Positions 10,868 through 24,100 of a DNA stretch of 64,000 bases are shown here, in pieces. Within the stretch, counting starts at the first letter, position 1, and every line of letters begins with the position of its first letter. The notes under the pieces are model-generated. The model did not search any database. It was not told the origin of the DNA and worked only from the letters and a program-made list of their open reading frames with translations. The stretch is from Tigriopus japonicus (Eukaryota; Arthropoda; Copepoda; Harpacticoida; Harpacticidae), in assembly GCA_010645155.1 (NCBI GenBank), contig JAAGOF010000234.1, positions 530,221-594,220 on the forward strand, given 5' to 3'. The position numbers and the translations under genes are program-made.

Positions 10868-11951
10868 ATCATCAGAAGTGGGCGATCTCATTCATACTTC
10901 ATGGGATTTGCACTGAGGTTTGAGAGAGTCTAAGTTTTGAATCCGAGATTTGATTAAAATGAAAAATAATGATAATAATAATAATGATATGCAAACTCTT
11001 TGTTAGCTTAACATATGCAAGGTCTCTTTTGCAGAAGAAAGTTATTGATTACTGGACATCATAATTCTCATTGCTAACCACCCACAAGAGAATTTCAGTT
11101 GTCCTTGTCCACATTCTTTGAAGGCCTAATCATTTAGTATTGAAGCCAATAATTAGTTTGAAATTATCTTGGAAAACATTTGAAACCATGTAAATACAAG
11201 TTCAACAAGATTCCTTTTTACTTCAATGCCCTTGGTTCTGAATTTGTCGGCTTAAGTTTTCGTCGCAGGCAAATTGCAAAGGTAAAGCTCAGTGCCTCCA
11301 AATAGCACAAGTGAAAAAGCGTCAGTATGGTGTTTTGAGGTAGCACAATTTACAACATCAAAAGTCTAAATTTTCACTCAAACCCAAACCAGACCCCAAA
11401 AAGGGCAATTTACCACATAGGGTGTCAAAGTTTGTGCCTAAATAAGACCCAAAGAGGGCAAAATTCGCTCGAAAGCACAAAATATGGAGACTCTGATAGT
11501 AAAGATACTATTCGCCGGCGAGGTCGAATGACTCTTGATCCTTGCCTAGGGTTCAAAACTGTTTGCACTGTGCCCACTATAATAGATGTTGACTTTAATT
11601 TTCCAAAAAAAATACTTTAAGATTTGTTGGTGTTAGATTTAATTTGTTTTATTCACTTTTGAGAAAAACTTTTAGCGTTCACTGTCTTTACGAAAGGCAA
11701 GTTGATGACTCATCCAGCAACCAGCTGGCCGAGAACGGTCCGTCATCTCCTAATCTCCACAAAGTTAGGCCTGTAAAAGGGTGATGAAAATTGCAAACTG
11801 AACCAAAACCAAATCCTTGTGGGGATGCGGTCATTAGAATATTGTCCATCAGCATCAATGTTATTCTAATATCATGGGACTATGTGCTAAATGAACAGTT
11901 CACATGGTTCAAATGGTGGAAAATGGTTTACCGCTAGAATATTCTTATGAG
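10868..11951. other. Intergenic spacer
   Basis: A short (AAT)-rich tract lies near 10965-10985. No gene supported. Confidence 0.45.
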
Positions 11952-12878
11952 TAGGGACGGGCAGAAAGTGCAAATAATCTTACCCTTTTAGTTACCAAAA
12001 GTTGCAAAAAAATGTGCCCAAAAGTGCAAAACAAAGTGCAGAAAAATGCTGAAAGTGCAAATAAATGTCAAAAAGAGCAAATAAATGTCGAAAAAAGAGC
12101 AAATAAATGTCGATAAAAGAGCAAATAAATGTCAAAAAGAGCAAATAATTTGCATTTGGACTTAAAACGTCATTCATGGAGTACCCACGGCTCCTAATTT
12201 AGCAGGAGAAGTCATTTACAAGTTCTAAAGACATTTGAGACTAGTTTGAGGTGAAGAGGCAATGCGGCACAAGTAAAAGAGTTCTATTAATTAGGTCACT
12301 AGCAAAAAGGATGTAAAGTCATGAAAAATAATCTTGTCAACAATCTTCTGAATTTTTTATTCCTAAGGTGGTCTCGTGGATGTAAATAACTAAAATATTG
12401 TCGAAATATATTTAGCATTTGTTTTATATGGCTTTATATCCCTCCGTTTTTGTCCTTCAAGTTGTTCAAAAATAGACATTGAAAATTGAACAGAAAAATA
12501 CCCACGTGTGCCTAACAATTGCATCAAAGAATATAGTCTTAAATGTTTTTTAAGCAGGTTTTTAGTGACATTACTTCAATACTTGACCCATGCCCTAATT
12601 ACCAGAACTCAATTTCAAATGTGGCATTGATTGTCTCATCACATCAAAACTGTTCTAAAATACTTTCGGAACTTAAAAGTAATATCTCCAAGTCAATTAA
12701 GTTCAAAATCTGATCTTGAAACTAAAAATTCTTTCAAAAGCCACTACATTTTCTTAGCAATTTGTCAATTTTGGCCAAAAACGTAAATAAAAAGTGCAAA
12801 TAAAGGTGAAAAGTGCAAAAGTGCAGAAAAATGGGTTTATGTTACCAAAAATCTTTTTACACTTTTTGCCCGTCCCTA
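11952..12878. mobile_element. hAT-like non-autonomous element, TSD CTTATGAG
   Basis: The left end TAGGGACGGGCAGAAAGTG pairs with the right end, which reads TAGGGACGGGCAAAAAGTG on the other strand. Perfect 8-bp duplications CTTATGAG flank it (11944-11951 and 12879-12886). Inside, about five tandem ~20-bp units containing AGCAAATAAATGTC lie at roughly 12055-12150. No transposase frame is seen in the 927 bp. Confidence 0.9.
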
Positions 12879-12886
12879 CTTATGAG

Positions 12887-15128
12887 AGTTACTCTGATCT
12901 TCAGATTTGAATGTGCTGAGAGATGGAGAGTCATCGTTTTTGCAATAAAAATGACATGGAATTGTTCGATTAATTAATTACGCTTTTGTGTGAAATAATT
13001 TTAGCTGTAATCATAAACATTTTGGCCTAATAATCGAAGTGTTCGTAATGCAAATTATCAATCGCTTTCTAAATCAAGTTACTTCCAACAGATCATACAG
13101 AAAAGTTGAACATTTAATCACCAAACACATTTTTAGTTTCAATTTGATGCACCTGGAATAATTCATGTTATATTACACATCTGAGCCATAATCTTTCTAT
13201 CATTTACGATGAACCAACAGAACTTTTGGCCAGCCGAATTTTCATTATATGAAAGCTTTCACAGTCAAAAGGATACAAACAAGAAAAAAATTATAGTTTG
13301 ACCCAACCACTTTGTTTTCTCAGTGTGAAGATCAATCGATTCAACGAATCGAACGAACAAAAAATTAATCAATCGATATCAAAATATCAAAAAATAAATG
13401 CAGAAAAAAGCAAGTTTGAAAGTTTTGGTTTTGGTTAAACTCTTTTCAAAATTAGGATATTTTAGTAAATGAACGAGTTGTCGTTCCTTTTGCGACAGAA
13501 ACTTTTGCGACTGAAAATTAGTAGCTTTTTTGCGATTATTGTTCCAAACAAGCCAATGTGTCTAATTGGGTTTGGGAAAAAATGTCAATGACACGTAATT
13601 TTTTGACAAAGTTATTGCAATTGTAATTAATTAGTATCTAAAGTAATTAACCCCGCTCTGATTGTTCAATCCATCATGATCTTTTTGCAAGGCTCTCATT
13701 GATGTCGATTTGACGGATTGACTAACTAATGCAATATTCAAGAAAAACTCAAACGTCAAAATACATAACATGCTGAAGAACTCATTTGAAATAGCAGTTC
13801 CATATGGATCCGCGTAATCAAAAGCCCAATCTAGCTTTTCTTAGAACATCATCTGGGCTTCAATTTTGATGCACCAATCCCGGGTCATCCCGGCATTCCC
13901 AATAAAATCCCTGGATTTTCTTCCCGGCCACCCTCAACAGGAACCTCTCACCACAGGACGCGAACTTCAGCTGACGCGTAGCCCAATGAGGCCCTTAAAA
14001 CGGTGCGGCTCTGCAGTGAATTTGAAGGAAATTGACAAAAAACGATAGAAATAGGTGTTTGATAGCAAACATCACTTCAGAACATTGTTGCAGCATTAGA
14101 TAGCGCTCCTTTTCCTACCATTCATTTTTATAATGCTGATTTCTGTTCTCGGGAATTAGTCAAAACTGAGCTCCTTCAGACCAATACCAAAGAGAATGGA
14201 TCTCGAATAAATGCATATGTAACTTAAATATAATAATACCAACTTCAGACAACGAGTTCAGTTATACTTCGATCAAGTTTCATGAAGATTGGGCGTCTTT
14301 TTAGAAAACTGTGGCCATGTTATTAACAATGAAACTCACAGCCACAGTATCCACACTCTTCCCCATAAAAACATCATTTTTAATCAGCATTTTATCATCT
14401 GAAATCCTTGAAATCTATTAGATGCCAAATATCAACATTTTGATCAGCCAAACCGAGAGGAAGCACGAGATTAAACAATTTTTTTTGTCAACTAATAGTT
14501 GAGTTGTTGATGATTCCCTCAAACTGATTATTCATGCAGAATGCAGTGAAGAACAGATCACTCTCATGGAGCACTGTATTCTTCGCTTTGATGGTGTTGT
14601 TTGGTACTTATAATCTGAAACCATTGGTATTTCAGGATAAGTTGAATAGGGTTGATAATGAGTGGTGAACGTGATTTACCCAAGAGTGGGTTGCATTTAA
14701 TTATCTCTAAGAGACAGAAACACAAACTAGAATGATGTCTAGACAATTTGTTCACTGATTTAGTATAAAATATTGAATATTGAGTCCATAACACTTCCCT
14801 ATCGTTCACTCCAGAGGGCCTCATTGGGCTCTCAAAAACAACAACAAACAGCTGTCTTCGCATCCTCTTCTGTAAGTATATCCATGACCCTCAAAGCCGA
14901 CAGTCACGGACTTTTTTCCCACTTACTCCACTGACTGCCTGACAGTGGATGAGCTTGAAAAAACGGGAACCTCCCTCTTGTTCTGATCAGCGTAACGCAG
15001 TTCATTTCGTCTGTTGAGGTGGACACACTTTCACCCGTTCGAGAGACAGTCCACGTCAAGTATATTGATACGCCCTATAGATTCCCGGAATCCGCTGACA
15101 TCCCGCTCGATCGGATTTGAGGCTTCCC
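12887..15128. other. AT-rich spacer and dynein heavy chain upstream region
   Basis: No gene supported. A 16-bp exact inverted repeat (AGCCCAATGAGGCCCT) occurs at 13980-13995 and 14815-14830. The dynein promoter and 5' UTR should lie in the last several hundred bases, where GC content rises. Confidence 0.45.
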
Positions 15129-18100
15129 ATGGAAGGCACGCCCCCTCCCACGTCCCACGGGGGCGTGGGTTCGGGCGAAGAAAGCCTGGAGAATCCGCCC
15201 GCCCCCGCCACTTTGGCCTTGCTCCCGGTGGACAAGCTGGTCAAGCACGTGGTCAAAGTGGTCTTGGTGGTGTTCGAGGATTCTCATGAGGCCGAATTAC
15301 GCTCGTTGATGGAGGCCCGAGCTCATTTGGACCTCTTGAGCAAGTTCATCGCCGATCATCATTGTAAAACGCTTATGATTGAGCGCGTTTCGAGTAAAGA
15401 GGACGAGGATGGGGCTTCGGATAAGGATAAGGCCACGCCCAGCGCGGTGGGTTTGCCCACGGGCAATGGGAGTGGCGGGGGAAGTCGGGCTGGGTCCCAG
15501 GGACCTTCGGAAGAGGGCGGGAAAGAGGATGTAGCCTATCATATCTCGATTAATGTCCACTACTCGCATAATAAGATGACTAGCGTGGTCTTTGTCAAAC
15601 GAGCCGCGGTGCTTGAGGCTGAAAAATCGCTGTCCTCGCAATTGAGGCTGTTGACCTTAAGCGAAGGCTCGCCTTATGAAACCCTGCACGCGTATGTGTC
15701 CTCGACAATGGCGCCGTATTTTAAATCCTTTGTCCGCGAATCCGGCAAAGCTGACCGGGATGGCGATAAGATGGCCTCTTCCATGGAGAAGAAGATTGCC
15801 GAGTTGGAAATGGGCTTGCTTCATCTGCAACAGAATATCGATATCCCCGAAATCACGTTGTCCACGCATCCATCCGTGTCGCAGGTGATTCGCTCGGCCG
15901 AGGCTCAAGGAGTCAAGCCCCAAGTTTCGGATTTGGGCGAGAAGATCGAGGATTCGACGTTCTTGAATGCGCTCACCCATTTGGTGAGCAAGTGGATTCG
16001 CGAGATCCAAAAGGTAACCAAGTTGGATCGTGATCCGGCCAGTGGAACCGCTTTGCAAGAGATCAGCTTCTGGCTGAATTTGGAACGAGCTTTGTTGAGA
16101 ATCCAGGAGAAACGTGAATCGCCCGAGGTCGGATTGACCTTGGATATCTTGAAGCATGGCAAGCGTTTTCATGCCACAGTCTCCTTTGACACGGATACCG
16201 GGCTCAAGCAAGCCATTGCCACCGTCAACGATTACAATCCGTTGATGAAGGACTTCCCTATCAATGACTTGCTCTCTGCCACCGAGATTGATCGCGTTCG
16301 TGGAGCTGTCCAAAGTATTTTCACCCATTTGAGGAAGATCCGGAACACCAAATATCCCATTCAACGAGCCCTACGTTTGGTTGAGGCCATTTCGCGTGAC
16401 CTTGTGTCCCAACTCCTGAAGGTCTTGAACACCAGACGCCTGATGTACATTTCGTTTGAAGAGTTTGAAAAGGTCATGGGCCAATGTGCCGATGTTTTCA
16501 CCACTTGGGATGATGAATACGACAAGCTTCAGGGTCTCATGCGAGACATTGTCAAGCGCAAGCGTGATGAGCATCTCAAGATGGTCTGGCGAGTCAACTT
16601 TGCCCACAAGAAGCTTCAAGCCAGAATCGAACAAATGAGGAAGTTCCGTCGACAACATGAGCAACTTCGAACCGTGATTGTACGTGTTTTACGTCCAGGA
16701 GCCGTTTCTTTCAAGATTGCCAATGAAAAAGCCGATGACGCCCCTGTGGATGTCTCGGATGTCAACTCGATTGAGGAGGTCAATTTAGCTTATGATAATG
16801 TCAAAGAAGTGGATGGTTTGGACATTTCCAAGGAGGGGACCGAATCTTGGGAGGAGGCTATGAAACGCTATGATGATCGAATTGATCGCGTAGAAACTCG
16901 TATCACTTCTCGCTTGCGAGATCAATTGGGCACGGCCAAGAACGCCAATGAGATGTTCCGCATCTTCTCTCGATTCAATGCCCTGTTTGTGCGACCGCAT
17001 ATTCGTGGAGCCATCCGTGAGTATCAAACCCAGTTGATCCAAAGAGTCAAAGATGACATTGAGACGCTTCATGCCAAGTTTAAGATTCAGTATCCTCAAA
17101 GTAAGAGCTATCGGATGTCGGGGGTTCGAGATTTGCCTCCTGTCGCCGGATCCATTGTTTGGGCCAAACAGATTGATCGACAATTAAGCGCTTACATGCG
17201 AAGGGTGGAGGATGTGTTGGGCAAGGGATGGGAAAACCACGTGGAGGGACAAAAATTGAAGGCAGACGGGGATAGTTTTCGTATGAAACTCAACACGCAA
17301 GAAATATTCGATGAGTGGGCTCGCAAAGTCCAACAGAGAAACTTGGGCGTTTCGGGCCGAATCTTTACCGTGGACAATGTTAGAAATCGTACTGGAAGAG
17401 GAAGCTCGTTGCGATTACGAGTCAACTTCTTGCCTGAGATCATCCAACTTTCAAAAGAAGTGCGGAATTTGAAGAACCTAGGATTCCGTGTGCCTTTGGC
17501 CATTGTCAACAAGGCTCACCAAGCCAATCAGTTGTATCCTTTTGCCATTTCTCTCATTGAGAGTGTGCGCACTTACGAACGAAGCTTGGAGAAAATGGAT
17601 CTGCGCCCTAATATCGTTCTTTTGGTGGCTGGCATGAGAAAAGAAGTCCAGAATTTGATTGCCGAAGGTATTGGTCTTGTGTGGGAGTCCTACAAACTGG
17701 ATCCCTACGTTCAAAAGTTGGCGGAAGTGATTGTGTGCTTCCAAGAGAAAGTAGATGATTTGCTCCTGATTGAAGAAGAAATCGAGGTGGATGTCCGCTC
17801 TTTGGAGACTTGTAACTATTCCACCAGTACATTCACCACCATCATTGGTAAGATCCAAAAGGCCGTGGATGACTTGAGCTTGCATCAATATTCCAATTTG
17901 CACGCTTGGGTGGACAAACTCGACGAAGAAGTCGAGAAGAAATTGGCGGTTCGGCTTCAAGCTGGAATCGAGGAATGGACTGCCGCCATGAACCCCAACC
18001 CTGACCAGGAAGATGAGTCCATGGACACCGATTCGCCCAATCATGCCTCCCACAAGATCGGCGGCAACCCTAACATCAAGACCCAAATCCATGAAATCAG

Positions 18101-21100
18101 AATCACCAATCAGATCATGTATCTTCACCCATCGATCGAGGATTGCCGATACAATCTTCTGCAACAATTCTTCCAATGGCAAGCTGTGATCACGAGCTTG
18201 CCTCGAATTGAATCTACTCGTTATCAAGTGGGTTTGGATAGGCCCATTGCTCGAACTTTCAAAGAAGTCCTGACCAAATTCCCTGCCGGTCAAACCGTCC
18301 TGGAAAAGGCCTATTCCGGAATTGAGACCACCATCGACACGGTCAAAGCCTACGTGGATGAATGGCTGCGTTATCAATCATTGTGGGATCTCCAACCCGA
18401 CAGTTTGGTCCAAAAGTTCAAGGAGAATGTGGACGAGTGGATGAGGCTGCTTGCGGATATCAAAAAAGCGCGATCCACCTTTGACACGAGTGACACCAGG
18501 AAAAACTTTGGCCCGGTCATCATAGATTACGGCAAAGTCCAAAGCAAAGTGTCTCTCAAGTACGATTCGTGGCACAAGGATGCCTTGACCAAGTTTGGAG
18601 GCATGTTGGGACAAGAAATGACTCAATTCCATGCCCAGATTTCCAAAGCGCGATCGGATCTAGAGATGCAAACCATCGATGCTGCTGCCACTGGTGATGC
18701 CGTCAATTTCATCACGGAAGTCCAATCGCTCAAGCGAAAGATGAAAGTGTGGGATAAACAAGTGGGCACCTTTAAGGATGGTCAGAGAATCTTGGAACGC
18801 CAGAGATTCCAATTCCCGACCTCTTGGCTTCACGTGGATAACATCGAGGGTGAATGGAGTGCCTTCAATGAGATCCTTCGACGCAAGAACCAATCCATCC
18901 AGAGTCAAGTTGCTAGCTTGCAAATGAAGATTGTCGCTGAAGACAAGCAGATCGAAACGAGATCGATGGACTATGTTACTGATTGGGACAAGAACAAACC
19001 CGTGCAAGGTAATGTGAGGCCCAGTGACGCCCTGCAGAAGATCCAAGTCTTTGAATCGCGATACACAAGGCTTAAAGAAGAGCGGGACAACATTAGCAAG
19101 GCCAAAGAAGCCTTGGAGTTGGATAGTGCCAAAGCTCCGGGAGATGTCGACGAGAAACTTGGTATTGGATGGGAAGAGCTCATGGACCTCAAGGGCGTAT
19201 GGACCGAACTCTCGTCAGTTTGGAAGACCATCGACGAGCTCAAGGAGACTCCTTGGCTCTCTGTTCAACCGAGAAAACTCCGCCAACAATTGGATGCTCT
19301 TCTGACACAACTACGAGACATGCCTGCTCGTTTGAGACAGTATTCTGGTTACGAATACGTGAGGAAGCAACTCCAGACCTATGCCAAGGTGAACCTGCTC
19401 ATCACCGAGCTCAAGTCTGATGCTCTCAAAGAGCGCCACTGGAAGACCCTCTGCAAAGAGATGAAGGTGGCTTGGATCCCCTCGGACTTGGCCCTTGGAC
19501 AGGTGTGGGATGTTGATCTGATCAAGAATGAAGCCATCATCAAGGACATCATGTCCGTGGCCCAAGGTGAGATGGCCTTGGAAGAGTTCTTGAAGCAAGT
19601 CAAGGAAACCTGGCAATTCTACGAGCTCGAATTGGTCAACTACCAGAACAAATGCAAGCTTATCAAAGGCTGGGATGAGCTGTTCAGCAAACTGAAGGAA
19701 AACATGAGTCAAATCACGGCCATGAAGCTCTCGCCTTACTACAAGGTTTTCGAAGAAGAGACTTTAACGTGGGAAGAGAAACTCAACCGGATCCTCAACT
19801 TGTTCGACGTTTGGATTGATGTTCAACGACGTTGGGTCTACTTGGAAGGTATCTTCTCGGGCAATGCCGATATCGCCAGTCTTCTGCCCATCGAAACCTC
19901 CCGATTTGGCAGCATCAGCACCGAGTTCCTAAACTTGATGAAAAAGGTGGCCAAAATCCACGTGGTCATTGACATCCTCAACATTCAAGGCATTCAAAGG
20001 TCTTTGGAACGACTCGCCGAGCTTTTGTCCAAGGTGCAAAAAGCTCTTGGCGAATACTTGGAGCGAGAAAGAGCCTCCTTTCCCCGATTCTACTTTGTGG
20101 GTGATGAGGATCTCCTCGAAATCATCGGCAACTCCAACAACATGGCGCGTTTGCAGAAACATTTCAAAAAGATGTTTGCCGGAGTTCATGCCCTGCTCAT
20201 TTCCGAAGATGAGACCCAAATATTGGGTGTTGCCTCCAAGGAAGGTGAAGAAGTCCGATTTGTGAGCCCAATCGTGATTGCCCAATTCTCTCGCATCAAT
20301 GAGTGGCTCTTGGAAGTCGAAAAACGCATGCGAGAATCCTTGGCTCATTACCTCCAAGATGCTGTCTCCAAAATGGATTGTCTGGATGAACCATGGACGG
20401 CTGAGAAACTGATTGCTTGGTGTGATGAGAATTGCGCTCAAGTTGTGGTTCTGAGTGTCCAAGTCCATTGGACCACAATCATCGAGAAAGGTTTGGCCTC
20501 CAATTTGGACCGAATCAAAGACGTGCTTAAAGGCATTGACCAAATGCTCTCCCTCCTGTCCACACTGGTTCTTGAGGATCAACCTGCCATCAGACGGAAG
20601 AAATTGGAGCATCTCATTTATGAGTTTGTCCATCGCCGATCTCTCACTCGAAGCTTGATCAACTCCAAAGTGGATTCTAACAAGTCTTATGATTGGCTGT
20701 CCCAAATGAGATTCTACCACAATCCCCAAGCGGCCACCACTCACGCTCAGTTGTCCATTCACATGGCCAATGCCCAATTCGAATATGGGTTTGAGTATCT
20801 GGGTGTCCAAGATCGACTGGTCATGACTCCATTAACTGACCGATGTTATCTAACCATGACTCAAGCTCTCTCTTCGAGCATGGGCGGATCTCCATTTGGT
20901 CCCGCTGGAACTGGAAAAACCGAGACTGTGAAGGCTTTGGGCAATCAATTAGGCCGTTTCGTGTTGGTGTTCAATTGCGACGAGACCTTCGATTTCCAAG
21001 CCATGGGTCGAATTTTCGTGGGTCTTTGCCAGGTGGGTGCTTGGGGTTGCTTTGACGAGTTCAATCGTTTGGAGGAGCGCATGCTTTCGGCCGTCTCCCA

Positions 21101-24100
21101 ACAAATCCTCTCTATTCAAGAGTGTCTGAAAGGAATGAGCGGCAATAGCGACTACAACATGAGCATCGACATCATCGGCAAGAGAGTGAAGGTCAATCCG
21201 GATATGGCTATCTTCATCACCATGAATCCAGGCTACGCAGGTCGGTCGAACTTGCCAGACAACCTCAAGAAACTGTTCCGAAGCATGGCTATGACCAAGC
21301 CCGATATCACCATGATTGCTGAGGTCATGCTTTTTGCTCAGGGCTTCAACAATGCTGAAAAACTCTCCCAAAAGATCGTCCCTCTCTTCAAGCTTTGTTC
21401 TGATCAGCTCTCTCCTCAAAGTCATTACGACTTTGGTCTCCGAGCCATGAAATCCGTGTTGGTGAGTGCGGGAAATATCAAGCGCGCCCAATTGGCCGTC
21501 TCCGAGTCTCAGATCAGTGATGTCCATGAACAAAAGATTCTCGTGCAATCGGTGAGCGAGACGATGGTACCCAAATTGATCGCCAGTGACATCCCATTGC
21601 TGCAATCCTTGATGAACGACGTGTTCCCGAGCATTATCTACACCCCTCAAGCTCAAGGCAATCTCCGGACTTGTATTTTGGAAGTGTGCAAAGAGCTTCA
21701 TCTCTGTTGTGGAGGAGGTTCCGCAAACATGGGCGAAAAAGGCGAAGACTGGATGGACAAGGTTCTTCAGCTTTATCAGATCTCTGAACTTCATCATGGT
21801 CTGATGATGGTGGGCCCATCTGGAGCTGGCAAATCCATGGCTTGGAAAGTGCTCTTGAAATCGTTGGAAAAGTTCGATGGCAAAGAGGGCGTGTCACACG
21901 TCATCAATCCCAAGGCTATCTCGAAGGAGGATCTGTATGGTGTGTTAGACCCCACCACTCGAGAATGGAGAGATGGTCTCTTCACCCACGTTCTTCGTCG
22001 AATCATCGACAATGTTCGTGGAGAACTGTTCAAACGTCAATGGATTGTGTTTGATGGCGACGTTGATCCCGAATGGGTGGAGAATCTGAACTCGGTTTTG
22101 GACGACAATCGTTTGCTGACCTTGCCAAATGGCGAACGTCTGTCCATTCCCTCCAATGTGAGAATCATGTTCGAGGTCAAGGATTTGAAATTTGCCACCC
22201 TAGCCACGGTTTCTCGTTGTGGAATGGTTTGGTTCTCCGAGGACGTTGTTACACCCGACATGATGATGGCCCATTATCTCGAAAAGATCCGAAACATCAG
22301 TCTAGATGACACCGACGATGACATGCTCTCTCTAGGAAAGAAGGTGTCCCACTCATCATTAGAGGTAATAGTGAAGATTTTTAGGTTCCTGTCAGATTTG
22401 AACATGCTTTTAACTAACATTTCCTCATTTTTACAGGTCCAAGGCCAAATTGCCAGTATTCTGAGCTCGTCCTTCGAATCAAATGGTCTAGTGATGAAAT
22501 GTCTAGAGTATGCTGCTGGTTTGGATCACATCATGGAGTTCACGAAGCAACGTGCCCTTGAATCCTTGTTCTCAATGATCAACCAGTCCATCCGAAACGT
22601 GCTCACCTACAACCAAACTCACAGTGACTTTCCATTGAATAGCGACCAACTTGAAAAGTACATCCCCAAGAGTTTGGCCTACTCAATCGTGTGGAGCTTT
22701 TCCGGTGACTCAAAGTTCAAGTGTCGAGAAAGCATGAGCGAATTCATCCGCTCTGTGACCACGATTCCATTGCCCGCCACTTCTGGAAGCAACATCCTTG
22801 ATTACGAGGTACAACTGTAGGATCAAATGATAGTTTATTCGTGAATTGACATAATGAATTTCTTTTGTTCCAGGTCACTGTACAAGGCGATTGGGTTCCT
22901 TGGGTTTCTAAGGTGCCTCAAGTGGATATCGAGACGCATAAAGTGGGATCTCCAGATGTTGTCATTCCCACCATCGACACCGTTCGACACGAATCTTTGC
23001 TTTACACTTGGCTGGCTGATCATAAACCAATGGGTAAGACCTAACTACATAAATGAGAGCTCTAAAAAGACAGTTTCTAAGCATGATTCATCAATTTCAG
23101 TCCTCTGTGGCCCTCCGGGATCTGGCAAAACGATGACCTTGTTCTCGGCGTTGAGGAGTCTACCTGATATGGAAGTTGTGGGCTTAAATTTCTCTTCTGC
23201 CACAACCCCAGAATTGCTTATGAAGACTTTTGATCACTACTGCGAGTACAAGAAGACACCCAAAGGCCTCGTTTTGGCTCCCAACCAAATCGGAAAATGG
23301 CTCGTGATGTTCTGTGACGAGATCAACTTGCCAGATGAAGATGGTTACGGAACACAGAAGGTGATCTCTTTCCTTCGTCAATTGGTGGAATACAACGGGT
23401 TCTACCGCCGATCTGATCATGCTTGGGTTAGTTTGGAACGCGTTCAATTCGTGGGTGCGTGCAATCCTCCCACTGATCCTGGTCGAAAGCCTCTCGGAAC
23501 CCGATTCTTGCGACACATCCCCGTCATCTATGTGGACTATCCCGGTCAATTGTCTCTGCAACAGATTTACGGCACGTTCACCAGGGCCATGTTGAGATTG
23601 ATCCCACCTCTGAGGAGCTATGCTGAGCCCTTGACAAACGCCATGGTTGATTTCTTCCTCCTCACACAGGAGAACTTCACCCAAGAAATGCAACCTCATT
23701 ACGTCTATTCTCCAAGAGAACTCACCCGATGGGTTCGAGGCATGTGCGAGGCACTAAGGCCTTTAGATGCCTTGAGTCTGGAAGGCATGGTTCGCATCTG
23801 GACCCATGAAGCCCTTCGATTGTTCCACGATCGTTTGGTGGACGAATCCGAACGTGTGTGGACCAACGAGAACATTGATGCCACTGCTCTCAAGCATTTT
23901 CCCAACATCAACAAGGAAGAAGCTCTGAGCCGGCCGATTCTGTATTCAAACTGGACCACCAAAGACTACGTTCCAATTGAGCAAGAAGAGCTGCGTCAAT
24001 ACGTTCACGCTCGCTTGAGAGTGTTCCATGAAGAAGAGTTGGATGTTCCTCTCGTTCTGTTTGACGACGTTTTGGACCATATTCTTCGAATCGACCGGAT

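Noticed and set aside
12055..12150. CRISPR-like regular repeats
   Set aside because: The units are contiguous without unique spacers, lie inside a eukaryotic transposon, and are ordinary tandem repeats.
13980..14830. 851-bp element bounded by 16-bp inverted repeats
   Set aside because: One exact 16-bp inverted pair is close to chance expectation in 64 kb. No target duplication or further arm similarity was seen.
15117..15128. Upstream start for dynein adding four residues
   Set aside because: The codon is TTG, not ATG. The ATG at 15129 has a good context.
17478..18377. Long open frame antisense to dynein exon 1 (299 codons), plus others at 19929-20810 and 24357-25244
   Set aside because: They mirror the codon pattern of the dynein gene on the other strand and show no domain of their own.
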